Source of the DNA: Schizochytrium sp. TIO01
Lineage: Eukaryota; Sar; Bigyra; Thraustochytrida; Thraustochytriidae
Direction of reading: 5' to 3'
Assembly: GCA_004764695.1 (NCBI GenBank)
Contig: SMSO01000037.1
Coordinates: 418,247-482,246, forward strand
Length of the DNA stretch: 64,000 bases
Position numbers and translations under genes: made by a program
In this document: one piece after another, positions 13,405 to 24,306 of the stretch
Numbering within the stretch: position 1 is the first letter of the stretch
Layout: every line of letters starts with the position of its first letter
The notes under the pieces: model-generated
Databases searched by the model: none
What the model saw: only the letters and a program-made list of their open reading frames with translations
What the model was told of the DNA's origin: nothing

Positions 13405-16398
13405 AAAAGCTCAGGGGGAGGCACTCCGAAAGCGAGAAAGATAAGCAAAACGCCACGATTACCCGGGGCGAGTGAATCGGAGAGAGCTGGTGCTACACTT
13501 CGATCAGCCTCTTGTCTACCTCTTGCTGCCTATCGAGGCGTCGCTAGCTTGGATCAGCGGCGCCTTCTTCTTCTCGGGCGTCGTCCTTGTTTGCTCCATT
13601 CAGTTATCATCACATCAGCACGGAGGCCGGGACGAGATGAGTGCGTCCCTAAACACGTTTGTGGCGGATGGTGCGGCTAGCACCCTATTACTTGTTACGG
13701 TAGCAATGGCCAGGGTCAATCTCGAGGGGACTGAGATTGGGATCTTGAAAGAACAGAACAAACCCAATTACTATTTTGTATTTTCAATACTTACTTACTA
13801 CTTATCGCTACACACTCCTAATCTATTTTGTTTCAAATTAATATTTTTATTTTTATTTTATTTTTAAACCTTTGAAAAGTAGAAGTCGAGCTCGGGAAAA
13901 AGAAGAAACTGGAACTGAGATTGATTGCAAAGAACAGAAAAGGACAGACTTCGAAGTTTTGGAGTTTTTCAAGACGATGGACAAACGATTGCATAGATGA
14001 ATGAATAGATGAACGCCTCCAAGCGAATCCGAGCTGCTCGCGGCGGTTGCTGAGCGTGGGCGTCTAACCGGCAGCGAGCGAGGGTGTATACGTTTATACA
14101 TATATATACATACACCCAACGCCCTCAGCGGAAGCGGATTGGCTGGTGGCTTCAGGCGGTGGCTGTAGCAGCGTGAGATTCAACTTGCCGCGAGCTGAGG
14201 GTATCGTAGTACTAAGTTAGACTTGGCTGTGTTGTGTGTATGAACTGCTCCCACCAGTGGAGGGGTAGCGTCTATCTAGCGCATACAATAGCAGTGCTGG
14301 AAGCGAGCGGCCTATTTTTAAAGGCTTAGAGAAATCAAAGTTTTGCCATTCATGCACAATGCACTGTGTGCTGGGGGCGTAGGAGAGTGCTAGGATTAAA
14401 GGTAGGTCGCCGGTTGTGCCTGTTTGGCGCTCGCAATTTCTCATTGGTGGCGATATTTGGAGTTCCAAAGAAGCTGCTGTGATAGAGGATAGTTTTGGCA
14501 GACTTGGAGGGATTTGCTGTTTAGGAGCTGATGAGGGAACTTACGATTTTTTACTTTAGCTGGAGATCAGCGATGAAGTTGTTGGTTTTGGTTGGTGGGT
14601 TTTTCGTGTAGTTTAAAAGCTCGGTACTGGATGAAGGTCAAGTTATCTTGATGGTTACTTGCATTTCATTTTTATTTTATAACTACTTTATTTTACTTTT
14701 CACTTTAGAAGAATAATTTATAATAACACTTTTGAAACAACTTCAGTTTTTCACGATTTTGTTCACTTTTGTTGTTAAGTTAGTCTTTATATTATTTTTA
14801 TTTTAAAATAAGACCTGCAGGGAAAGTGCGAAACAATAGAAAAACGGAAAAAGGAAAAAAGGAAAAAAAAAAAAAAAAGGGGGAAAAAGCCAACAACAGC
14901 GGAAACAGTGATTAGCAAGAAACGACCAGGCACCACAGCTTCCTGGCTGCATTTCATTACTCATCCTCCGCCCACCTCTTCACGTTGGAAATCTCAAGCC
15001 TCACTCTTTCGCGCGCGCGCGGCACAGCTACGCTCCTATTGCGAGAGAGCTGGCCAAAGTGAGGCCTGGCTGATCTTGTTGGCTGCCATTCGAAGAAAAT
15101 AGAAGCCTGCAAATCTCCTTCGTCCCGCAAAAAAGAATAAAAAAGAATAAAAAACTTTAAAAAATCTGAGAATACTGCAATACTCTGTCCCCTCCAAATA
15201 GGCAGGTGGCGAGGGTAAATACTATACAAGGTAGAAAGACAGTAAGAAGTTTTTAAGATTCCGGGAGACTAAAACGCATATTTACACTTTTTTTTATTTA
15301 TCCATTCATTCACTCACTTTCAAAATGACTTAAATCAACTTTCGAATATTTTCACGTAAAAATAAAAGTAGATATAAAATTATAAAAAATATATATATAT
15401 TTTATATGTTTTAGAACGCGTTTTAATTGGAACATTTGTTTACAATGTGTAGTACTTTTCTTTTTCAACAGCCCCTATTCAGTCATGGCGGTAGTTCTTT
15501 TTCTTTTCTTTTAAATGTCCATCAGAATAAAAGTTTCAATCCTTGTAGGTAACCTACTTGGTAGGTAGGGAAATAGCCATTTCTTGGATTTACAACTAAG
15601 TTCGTTTCCTTCTTTGAAGTTCTCGCGTTAAGAAGCGAGTTTCTCTTACTCTTTCCAGCGCGAGAACCCTCGATACCAAAGGTACCTACTTCGCATTGCA
15701 TGAAAATATTAAAGAAAAACCAAGCACTGCGTACCTCCATAGACGATTGGTGGACGCGCTTCCCTTTCAAAGGTCTTCAAAGGTTTTCAAAGGTTGCCTG
15801 GTTAGTTAGTCACTCGCTTAGTTAGTTACTTATTCACGATTCGATGTTCATTCTTCGGAGAGGAAGTACATTTCCGCTGTTCACCTTCCAACGTGACGAC
15901 TATTGAGTGATCAATTGACTTTAATTGATTCACTACGCCGATTGCAACTCCTGAGCCATAGCGACCGAAGAGGATGCGAACATAGTACCAGGAACAGTGC
16001 CTGGAGGGCCTCCGGAATCCAGAGTTCTTCAGCTCATCGCAGCCCCTACGATCAATCGAAAGCAATCTAAGCAATCAATCAATCAATCAAGAAAGGATGG
16101 ATAGCTACTAGTAGCTGCCTACTGCCTGCTAGTGCTCCGCCAATGGCCTACTCTCTACTCTAACTTCGAAGAAGTGGAAGCAAAAAGAAAAGTGGCTTGT
16201 GTTAGTTACTTGGTTAGTTAGTTAGTAGGAGACGTATGCTCTTTGGTTCAGGAGTTGGTCTGATCGCGGTGTGTGCCCTACTTTCGGGACTTGCCAAGTC
16301 TCAAGTCTCTAATCGGTCTCACTTGGGACCGCAGGTTTCTTTCGTTCTTTTGTTCTTCTGTTCTTCTGTTCTTCCCATTGAACAAGAAGCGCTGCCTA

Positions 16399-16419
16399 TA
16401 GCTAGCTAGCTAGCTAGCT
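16399..16419. repeat. (CTAG)n microsatellite at a compartment edge
   Basis: Five copies of the self-complementary unit AGCT/CTAG. It is the last clear microsatellite for about 10 kb; to its right the sequence becomes AT-richer and loses simple repeats. Confidence 0.85.
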
Positions 16420-16429
16420 GCAGTAGTAC

Positions 16430-19400
16430 CAGCACTTTCATCATCGCCATGGACTTAGAAGTTGATTTGATTTGAGAAAAGGTGACTATCATGGGGTTAG
16501 AGATTCATTATGATCGTGCACCTGATTTGCGAAATGCATGAAGGCGAGGGGCTTGTGAGACTCTATTTGAAGCACTACCTTGGCATGTACCAGGTTCTAG
16601 AGATTGAACCTACCCTGTAAGAATAGGGAATGAGCTGCAAGAATCTAAGAGAGTTGATCTCTGCTAAAGAAGGCACTCTCGGTATCTTGCAGCCTGATTT
16701 GGGATAGAATCTTGGCCGCATATCATTCGATATTTTAGAGATTGAGCACTATCTCAAAGGATTGAGAAGCTCATTTGATGCGATAATGAAGATGAGCGCA
16801 GAATGCACATATGGCGTGCCTGGACATATAAGACTTGCCGTAAACCTCTAGAGCCACCCATCGAAATTCCAGCCTGAGTCCGCCTTGCAGAAAATAAAAG
16901 AGAGATGAAACTATAGCTAGTGACAATTCATTTCGCAAAGGTGAAGCTTCATAGTTTCAGAAGAGGGACTGTCGCTGAATACCTATTCATCCGACTCCCG
17001 TACAGAGCATATTTTGTTTCAAAGTTATTTGCGAACAAGGGAATAGAAGAGTGTTCCTTTTACGGTAGAGTTATTTCATGGCAACTGCCATGTCTCATCT
17101 TGAAAATGCAAATGTTGCTTTATATCCATTGGTTATTGCTCATCCATCTCAATGGGTCATCGTAATTGCACGTCAAATACGCGGTTTTGGAGTATAGGTG
17201 AAGGTTAGACTTGTTAGAGCTCGATCGTCTGTTTCTTCATTTGTTGTCAAGTTATATACACCTTTACTAAGTTTTAGAGCATGTATAAATGTAACCAAAC
17301 ATGTGGTATGAAATGGTTTCTCAGAACTGTCGTAAGCTGAATGTATCGTTCAAAAGGGAACATCTTGACGCAACCTGTACATCACTGCAAGCTATATAAA
17401 TTGAATTAAAATAAAACCACTGCTACTACAACCTATATAATTATAAAACTTCATAAATTCTCTAGAAAAGAGTCTACATTTATTTGATCCTCGGTTGCAC
17501 CAATTTTGGACTGTCCGAGATCAATCAAACGGATTTCACGTGCACTGCTGGTAACAAAAAAAAGCAGTGCGATGTTTCTACAAGCCATGACAAGACTGTG
17601 CACTGCCCCGAGTTTCTGATGTGCTTCATCTCATATTCCAATGGTGATCTTGCCAGAAGTGAGAGAATCAAGCGACCTGGCTTCACAACCAACAGCTATG
17701 ATCAAATAATTACAAACAGTAGTCGTCGTGAAGGAAAACGGAAGAAAGTACGGCATATAGGCCGAGTGACAATCATAACATTTCTGAACACCGCCCTACA
17801 GTGTCATTTACATTTCCTCCCTGTCGAGACTCGACTTCAGGGGTTATCACCTTCATAATGGTGAGCAGTTCTTAGGGAAAGGAAAAGGAGTACGTACATG
17901 TCTCAAAGGATCACCAGATGGATGACCTTGACCACCTCAACGAAAATTGAACAGATTTTAACCTATTTTAACAGCATCATCAGTACTGTCAGACTCACCA
18001 TGTTCATTACTACCGCCACATCTACTCCGGGTGATCATCTTTCCTAATTTCTTGATAGTGCTCTTGGTTTTGCTACTCACCTATTCAGGAGAGTAGAATC
18101 TTGTCAGTGTGTCATGAATTTCTTTCCAAGCCGGATTACTCTGAAAGCCAGGAACTCTTCCAGTTTCAATCAGCATGTCTTTGTCGAGTCGTTGGAGAAA
18201 AATACCTTGGCCACAAAAAATCGAAGGGTCCTTTGGAGAATTTGTGTCGAAATGTATGGCTAAGGAAATATGGATGTCATGCTGTGCAAATTCGATCTGT
18301 CTGCATTATACAGAAATTGTTTTGAAGGCATGATATTTGCTATGTACGAAAATTTAGACATCGCTAAAGGTTTCATATAAAAATACAAAGTAACAATGTC
18401 AATTGAATATTCACAAACGAGAGCACGTAAGAGTTAATCGCTCATGGAACACTGGTCAGAGTAAAAATATCATGCGTTTTTTATTATATTCATCGCAGAC
18501 ATTCAAGAGTTGAAGCATGAGGTATTTTCATATGCTCGGGAGCACCAGAGATGGAAGGAATTAGCCTGTGCACTAATCAGGAGATTTGCCTGTCTACTGT
18601 TAACAAAATCCCTCCGTCTCAACACTGAATTAGTTTTCGAATAGAAGTTCTGCTCCATAATATGATAAGCTTCCTCAAGCACTTCGATGATGTTCGAGTC
18701 TTTACTGCTCCCAATCCATGATCTTTGCAAACGACCTTTTGTATTGCGTATCTCGTTAATATTAGCCGAATTCTGGTTGCTCTAAACATGCATCCCCGTA
18801 TCAAAACCTGAATAGCCACTGGTAATACAGAGGTGTCTGTCGCAACGCTTTTTGCATTACTGTTGCTGGTAGTGAATTTCTCGTATGATCTTCTCCCAAT
18901 TCCCTCCGTGCCCTAGACTGTTCAAGGTAATACATGAGCTCCTCCATTATACTGTGTTGCCAACATTTTATTTACGCTCACGTTCGGTTATAAAATTAGT
19001 AGTTGTAGTATGTCTGCCCGGAAATGAAGAATATGGTGCAAGTTATTTGATTTTTAGTCCAATATGTATGCATCTGAAAACCTAGTGATATAAATAATAT
19101 TATGACAGAAAGAACTAGCAAATGGCATTCAGTTAATTAGAAGGAACTTGAAGATACATATTCTTAGTTGCTCGTCCATACCTTATAGAGGCATTTCTCG
19201 TACTCTTCAAAGGTTTCGTCCTTGAGATGTCTCTGATTGGATGTTCAGCAGCCAAGTTGCAGCAGTCATTTAAATGTGGAGATTGCTCAATTCCTTGGGC
19301 TGCATGGTCAACTTGAGCTAATAGCTATATAGTTCACGGGCGGCTAGGAAGGGGCTTGTAGATCACAAGGTTGGCTAAGAGCTATGAGGTTGTAGGTTCG

Positions 19401-20200
19401 CATACGAACTTTTGTTGAGTGAAATATGATGCTGCCTCTATGCTTTAGCGATGCTTCGACCGTTAAATGAGTTTCCAGGGCACATCATCGTTATAATTCT
19501 CTTCAGAAGAAGAATAAATCAATTGTGACTTATTATTGTTATTTTTAATGTCATGGATTTTCCGTGGATATTTAAACCTTAGTTCTGCTTTTGTTTAGCT
19601 ATAATGTATCAAAGTGTATCAGTCAAATGATTTGACCTTGGTATTCACTAATTATGTGCATATATACCATCTGCAGCGTTGATGGTTCCTGGGCTTAGAG
19701 ATGATTGGCTACGTATGCTGTACAACGTGTACATGCCAGGATTCTTGACCTCAGTGCAGGCTTAGTTTCTTTTGTAATGTCAAGAAAGCACTTCAGTAAT
19801 GGTGCTTGAAAGCTACGGTCTAATCAGTCAGAGTATGGTTTGCAAGGTGCAGGCAAGCCGTCGGAAAGCGTTGGAGAGGCTTTGCAGCTTTAGCCTTTAA
19901 AGTCAGTAATCTGCTGATCTAGTTAATGAATCACAAACTGGTGATTCTGAGTAAATGTAGAAGACCAAGATAGTATTTACATCACTCCGAACTGGACAAA
20001 TTAGGCTATTCTGCCTCTACTCGTATTACTCCTATTTTCGTTCTATTGTAGATGTCAGTGATCCTTAAATATTGAATTATTTGGCTTCTCAACCATTTAC
20101 CTGCTTGTTCTTGCATTTAGGATAAATATAAATATACTAGCATTAGATTTTACAGCGGTATGCCAAGGCCGCTAGCGACGTCTTGTTCATATGAACTAGT
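16430..20200. other. AT-richer segment without recognisable genes
   Basis: This stretch lacks the tetranucleotide repeats of the flanks. Several frames have protein-like composition, for example 17484-17858 on the plus strand and 18503-18730 on the minus strand, but most start at non-ATG codons and I recognise no family. The most likely reading is old, decayed DNA, perhaps mobile-element derived, because it abuts the Copia remnant. Confidence 0.4.
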
Positions 20201-20640
20201 CCAAGAGTTTAGTTTTACATTTAGCATTCCATAAATAGTAGAGCTTTTTTCAATCAGTTGCGCAACGCACAATTATGCATTAGTCTGCTTCGACGAAAAT
20301 ATAACTTCACTGAACAAAGATGTAATATAGAGACCAGTGTACATGCGATCAATATGTGGATTCTTACATACTATTGCAGATCAGCTTGTGTAGTGAAGCG
20401 TGCGTTGGTAGTCTGAGAAAATGATGAACTTAGGTGAAAGAGAAATGGATGATATTAAGGTTATTGAGGTTCCAGATACAGGTGGAATTAATGCAAGGTG
20501 TCGAGTCGAAGAGTTACGCTGGGTCGTATTAGGTTTAGGAATGACACCTAGCTGGGCATTGCTTCAAGATTTACCCCACTAATCTCTCACCAGGAGCTGA
20601 AGCTTCACATCAGCGATTAGCATGTTTCGAATGAAATGAT

Positions 20641-21066
20641 GCTTCAAGAGGTCGGGCGAGGAAATCAGCTACATTGTCTGTGCTTCTTGCATGGTGTACC
20701 TTGACTACTTGGTTTTCTACTTCGATGAATAGGTGCTGCAAGTTTTATTGCGAAATACCCGTCGTCTGCATTGGTTATTTCTTCTTTCTGGATTAAATTT
20801 GCTGATGAACATCTACATTGATAAAATACAGGCGTCTATTGATTGGCAAGCGTGTCTGCTGAAAATTGTCTAATGAATACTGCTCTGAGAACTCCTGCAA
20901 GTACAGCAACTAATTCTGTTTTGCAAGTATTTCGTGCAACTGTAAATTACTTTGCTGTTTTCCAAACAACAGCACTATCATTTATCAGAATAATATGTCC
21001 CCAATCACTGTCATGAAGCTTATTAGGTTTATAGTTGAATAACACATCAATATAGACATTCAAAGC
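20641..21066 (-). pseudogene. Copia RNase H remnant
   Basis: The first part (about 20950-21066) reads LHDSDWGHIILIND and then VVWKTAKQ. A frameshift follows within about 20 codons, after which another frame carries KTELVAVLAGV, corresponding to the 'TAEAEYxALAxG' box. The C-terminal 'VADFLARPLE' tail is at 20641-20712. RNase H normally removes the RNA template during reverse transcription; this copy cannot because the frame is broken. Confidence 0.75.
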
Positions 21067-21150
21067 GAGGTATGCTTCTGTTCTAACGTCTTTAAGTGTG
21101 ACAGCTTTATCTTTTGTTGACCTGTCAAAACAGAGCGCATGTCTAGGGAA

Positions 21151-21976
21151 CTACATGCGTTCCCTTCCATTCTTTTGATCATGGCACGCAAATAAATGTA
21201 ATCTGTATGCCTTGCCAGGTCTAATTTCAGGTAAATACATTAAAATACCTACAAGCAAATGATAATGCTCATTCACAGAGACTTTTGCATCTTCACGTCC
21301 TCTTAACGCATTTAGGTTTTTTGTTGTTTCTATTGCAATTGTCCATGTTACATCATCGAAGAGCTTTTTCCCCAATATTTTTGCTGGCTAATGATACAAA
21401 AGTTTCGTGATTCGTCATAGAACTGTGTATCACTAAGATAGTGGCACTTTTGATCGCTGTTGACTTTGACGCCGATACTGTGTTCGAGTTCTTTAGCAAT
21501 ACCATTTTAGGAATCATGTGTGCCAAAGGTTCTCATGTCGTCACGATGGAATGCCATGAAGAGGCATTTGCTGATAAAGAGTGGTGCATCTGTTGTTGGG
21601 CATGTTATTGAGCTATGGTTTTGCAAAGTCGCCATCAAATGGTCAAACTATCGACAAGGTGCACTTTCCAATCCATGGAGATTTTAGACCTTTTCGCACC
21701 CTCCATACCTCAGATACAGAGAAACTCATCGTCTGAGATATGAATTTTTAGGAATAGAGCTGTTCCATCAGCGGTCACAAGATCACATCCACTTATGAGG
21801 GCAATGACTAATGCAACACTAATGCTTTCAACATCAAGAGATGGGGAATAGATGCCATAAACATATCTGACAGCTCTGTTCAAGCCTTGGGCTAACGCTC
21901 CTCCTTCTAATAGATTCACCGGTGATGATTTTTGTTTTGTAAAAATCGACCTTGTTTCCACGCGATTAATTTCCAC
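21151..21976 (-). pseudogene. Copia reverse transcriptase remnant
   Basis: This is the best-preserved part of the Copia remnant. Two open pieces (21710-21976 and 21151-21375) sit in the correct order for RNA-dependent DNA polymerase. Between them, in other frames, lie the HRDDM catalytic box and a stretch reading LEHSIGVKVN, like the post-catalytic region of Copia RT. At least one stop and frame changes interrupt the domain, so no functional enzyme can be made. Confidence 0.75.
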
Positions 21977-23772
21977 AGGATGAATTCCAGTGATAAGTAA
22001 ATTAATGGTACTGATCTTCGAGTACTAGCAGATTGCAGATTTTAATACTGAGGACTCATTGCAGCAGGCCATAATTGTTTGAATGCTTGTGGAAACTTCC
22101 GTAAAGCTTGGGTGCTGGAATGCTGTTTTGGAATTGGATTCCAAGGCGAACTAGTTCATCTTCTAATTATCAGAGCAAGACATACTTGATTTGTGCTAGA
22201 CAGCATTAATATGGTTAGGATAACTCGTCTCTACAATCGTCAAATCAGATTGCATTATACTTGATTCAAATGATTATGTTTGCACACCTTTGGTTCATGG
22301 TTTCTCAACCACAGAAGTCTGGTTGTCTATTTATATTTCTATGTAAGCCTTATTGAAAACAAAGCTCTGGCAATGACTTATCAACTAATTCCTTCAATGT
22401 AAGATCTCATTATATATCTAAAATCTAAATTCATATCTCACCAGAAAATCAGGTTCAAAGAGATTCACGTAAGGCAAGTGAAGTTGAACTGAGTACATAA
22501 ATCAGATCAAACATATTGTTGGACTTCATGAAGTTTTCGAAGGTTCTGTCATGCACTCCAGCATCAATCTTTAGCTAATCATACTTGGACGTAAAAAAGA
22601 TCTGTATAGGAGTGCTGAGATCTCCAATCGAAGGAACTAGGGGACAAGACATTACTAGAGCTCTTGGTGTCCCTTTATGAAACCTCAGTAGACATAAGGT
22701 TTACAATAGAGCAAGAATAGGCAGCCAAACTCATGTGGCTGCCGGAGCCAAGAACTAGAAGTGTGAATACACATTACGTACATCCAAGCATGGTGTAACT
22801 TGAATCGATGGTTGGAGGAGTTGGATTAACCTAACCCCACCGATTATCTCTAACCACTTTCAAGAATGTCTTAATCTCCCTAATTACTACATGAATCCAT
22901 CTGTCCTGGAATTCGTTCTCCAGAACAGCAATTCGCTAACTCTTATATCAACCTTCTTAAAGCCTTCATCAAGCCTCTTGCCTTCATCTTTGCAGTCAAC
23001 CTCAAGCTAATCAGAATCACCTTTCAGCAAAGAATGCTCGTCGATTACCATAAAGAACTTTGAGAATTCGTGTGGGGGGATACGAAGCAAATTTCTTAGC
23101 CAAAGGTCTGCTGATTGAATAGAGTTATCTGGAGCTTATTTTATGCCTCAGTTAATTGTGTGTAGGCATTTTGATAGGGGAATCAGTGACACCGTAATCA
23201 TCTAAATTGCAATACTCGTGATTGGACTTACCCAGTTTTATATTGCCCTGTTCGTTTGTACGTGAGTGGTCCTTACAGATTCTTTGAACAATGTTCGGGG
23301 TCATTTTGCAATGACACGTCTCCAAAAAAGATCACATTATGATGTCCTGCTGTTTCTTTCTAGGAAATAGCTTCACGAGCTTAAATTCATCAGTTACTTC
23401 AGAGTAGCAAAATTTTCTTTACAATACTATCTCTTCTCAATTTGAGCAACTGTTGCACCCCAAGCCAGGTTCCCTACAAGAAGCAGAACAGAATTTCCTG
23501 AGCCTCTTTAATGTGCAGTAGGAGTACACATACTGCTAGTGGGTAGAGGAGTCTTATCATATACTTAATGCTTCTATCAAAGTGTTACCAGGTAATAGCT
23601 ATTCATCAAGCGTTCATCGGCACTACGAAGCTCGATGTTGGGGCTCTTCAAACCGTGGCAGAGGCTTAGCGCGGCGACCTCTGTGCCTGCTCTTGAGTGC
23701 ACGCAAAGTTTGATCTTGAAGAACCGGAACTCAAGTTTGAGGAACTTCAATTCGCGAAGCGACACCAGCAAG

Positions 23773-24306
23773 ATGTCAGAAATGAGCGAGGTTGAGGCTT
23801 CGTCCACCACGGCATTGCCTGACACTACCGCAGAGGAGCGTGCTGAGGCCGCTGCGATGCGTGCTGGTGGTGAGACTGTATCTAGTGAAACATCGATGCC
23901 GTCACAAGAATCTTCGGCGACAACTCAGGCAAAGGGGAACACTATTTTTGATACAATCGAAGGTGCTGGCATTGATGAGGATGCTCGCCAGAAATACGTT
24001 CTCATCCAGCTCCAGTTCAATGACCAGACACGATTCCTTGTACGAGGACGCAAATTTGCAGCATACCACAAGGATGCTGCTCAGCCTACCATCGAGATGC
24101 TCAACCAGAACCAGGTTCCAGGCATGAGGTACCGTGTTCTTGGTGGAGGGCGGATTATTCACTCTTCGGAGGACAAGAAAATCGAAATTTTTGGCCACTC
24201 ATACGGGTTCCCATGGGATGGAGAGTCGATGCATGATACCTCCAAAGAGGTCCTTGCAGAAAAGTATCCGGAGTACACCATCACGACCTCAGACGAAGGC
24301 TATTAA
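23773..24306 (+). CDS. 14-kDa phosphohistidine phosphatase (PHPT1/Janus family)
   Basis: The C-terminal 110 residues match the PHPT1/Janus fold from end to end: GIDEDARQKYVLIQLQ, VRGRKFAAYHKDAAQ, RVLGGGRIIHSSEDKKIEIFG and a final AEKYPEYTITTSDEGY. The His in AAYHKD aligns with the catalytic His53 of human PHPT1, and the 'GGGRI.H...KKI..YG' core is intact. Such enzymes remove phosphate from phosphohistidine in the cytosol. I chose the ATG at 23773 (177 aa) because it has A at -3. The frame is open upstream to an ATG at 23635, which would give 223 aa with a basic, Ser/Arg-rich extension that could be a mitochondrial presequence, but that ATG has a poor context. Residues 1-50 of the short form are acidic and probably disordered. 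The gene is single-exon, about 200 bp beyond the Copia remnant. Confidence 0.88.
   Translation: MSEMSEVEASSTTALPDTTAEERAEAAAMRAGGETVSSETSMPSQESSATTQAKGNTIFDTIEGAGIDEDARQKYVLIQLQFNDQTRFLVRGRKFAAYHKDAAQPTIEMLNQNQVPGMRYRVLGGGRIIHSSEDKKIEIFGHSYGFPWDGESMHDTSKEVLAEKYPEYTITTSDEGY

Larger units (their letters stand above)
1..16400. other. Microsatellite-rich gene desert
   Basis: No recognisable gene is seen on either strand in this stretch. The open frames are short, many start at non-ATG codons, and they resemble no family I know. It is dense in short tandem repeats (the main ones are listed separately), CTAG-rich words and the recurring word GGTACCTA. Poly-T and AT-rich blocks lie at about 4860-5060, 6660-6860, 8040-8240, 11050-11100, 14660-14880 and 15280-15420. 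One frame at 11480-11718 (from the ATG at 11480, about 79 codons) has a plausible composition, but I recognise nothing in it. Spliced genes with very short exons or RNA genes could be hidden here; I found no tRNA, 5S or snRNA signature by eye. Confidence 0.6.
20200..23500 (-). mobile_element. Decayed Ty1/Copia-like retrotransposon
   Basis: Reading the minus strand from high to low coordinates gives the Copia order RT then RNase H. At 21720-21784 an RT segment reads LVTADGTALFLKI, the position of the usual 'DVKGAFL' box. At about 21530-21560 the catalytic box reads HRDDM, where families show 'YVDDL' or 'HVDDM', so both aspartates remain. At 21205-21264 the frame reads YHLLVGILMYLPEIRP, matching the conserved 'YR.LVG.LMYL..TRPDI' box. 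RNase H follows at 20900-21066 (DSDWG, VVWKTAKQ) and the C-terminal tail at 20641-20712 (VHHARSTDNVADFLARPLE, compare 'ADxLTKPL'). Frameshifts and stops separate these pieces, so the copy is dead. Integrase and gag should lie at 22.0-23.4 kb but I could not confirm them, and I saw no paired LTRs. The outer limits are estimates. Confidence 0.8.

Noticed and set aside
19330-19430. A GGTTCGCATAC word resembling a tRNA B box.
   Set aside because: The bases on either side do not pair as a T-stem, and no matching A box or acceptor stem could be found.
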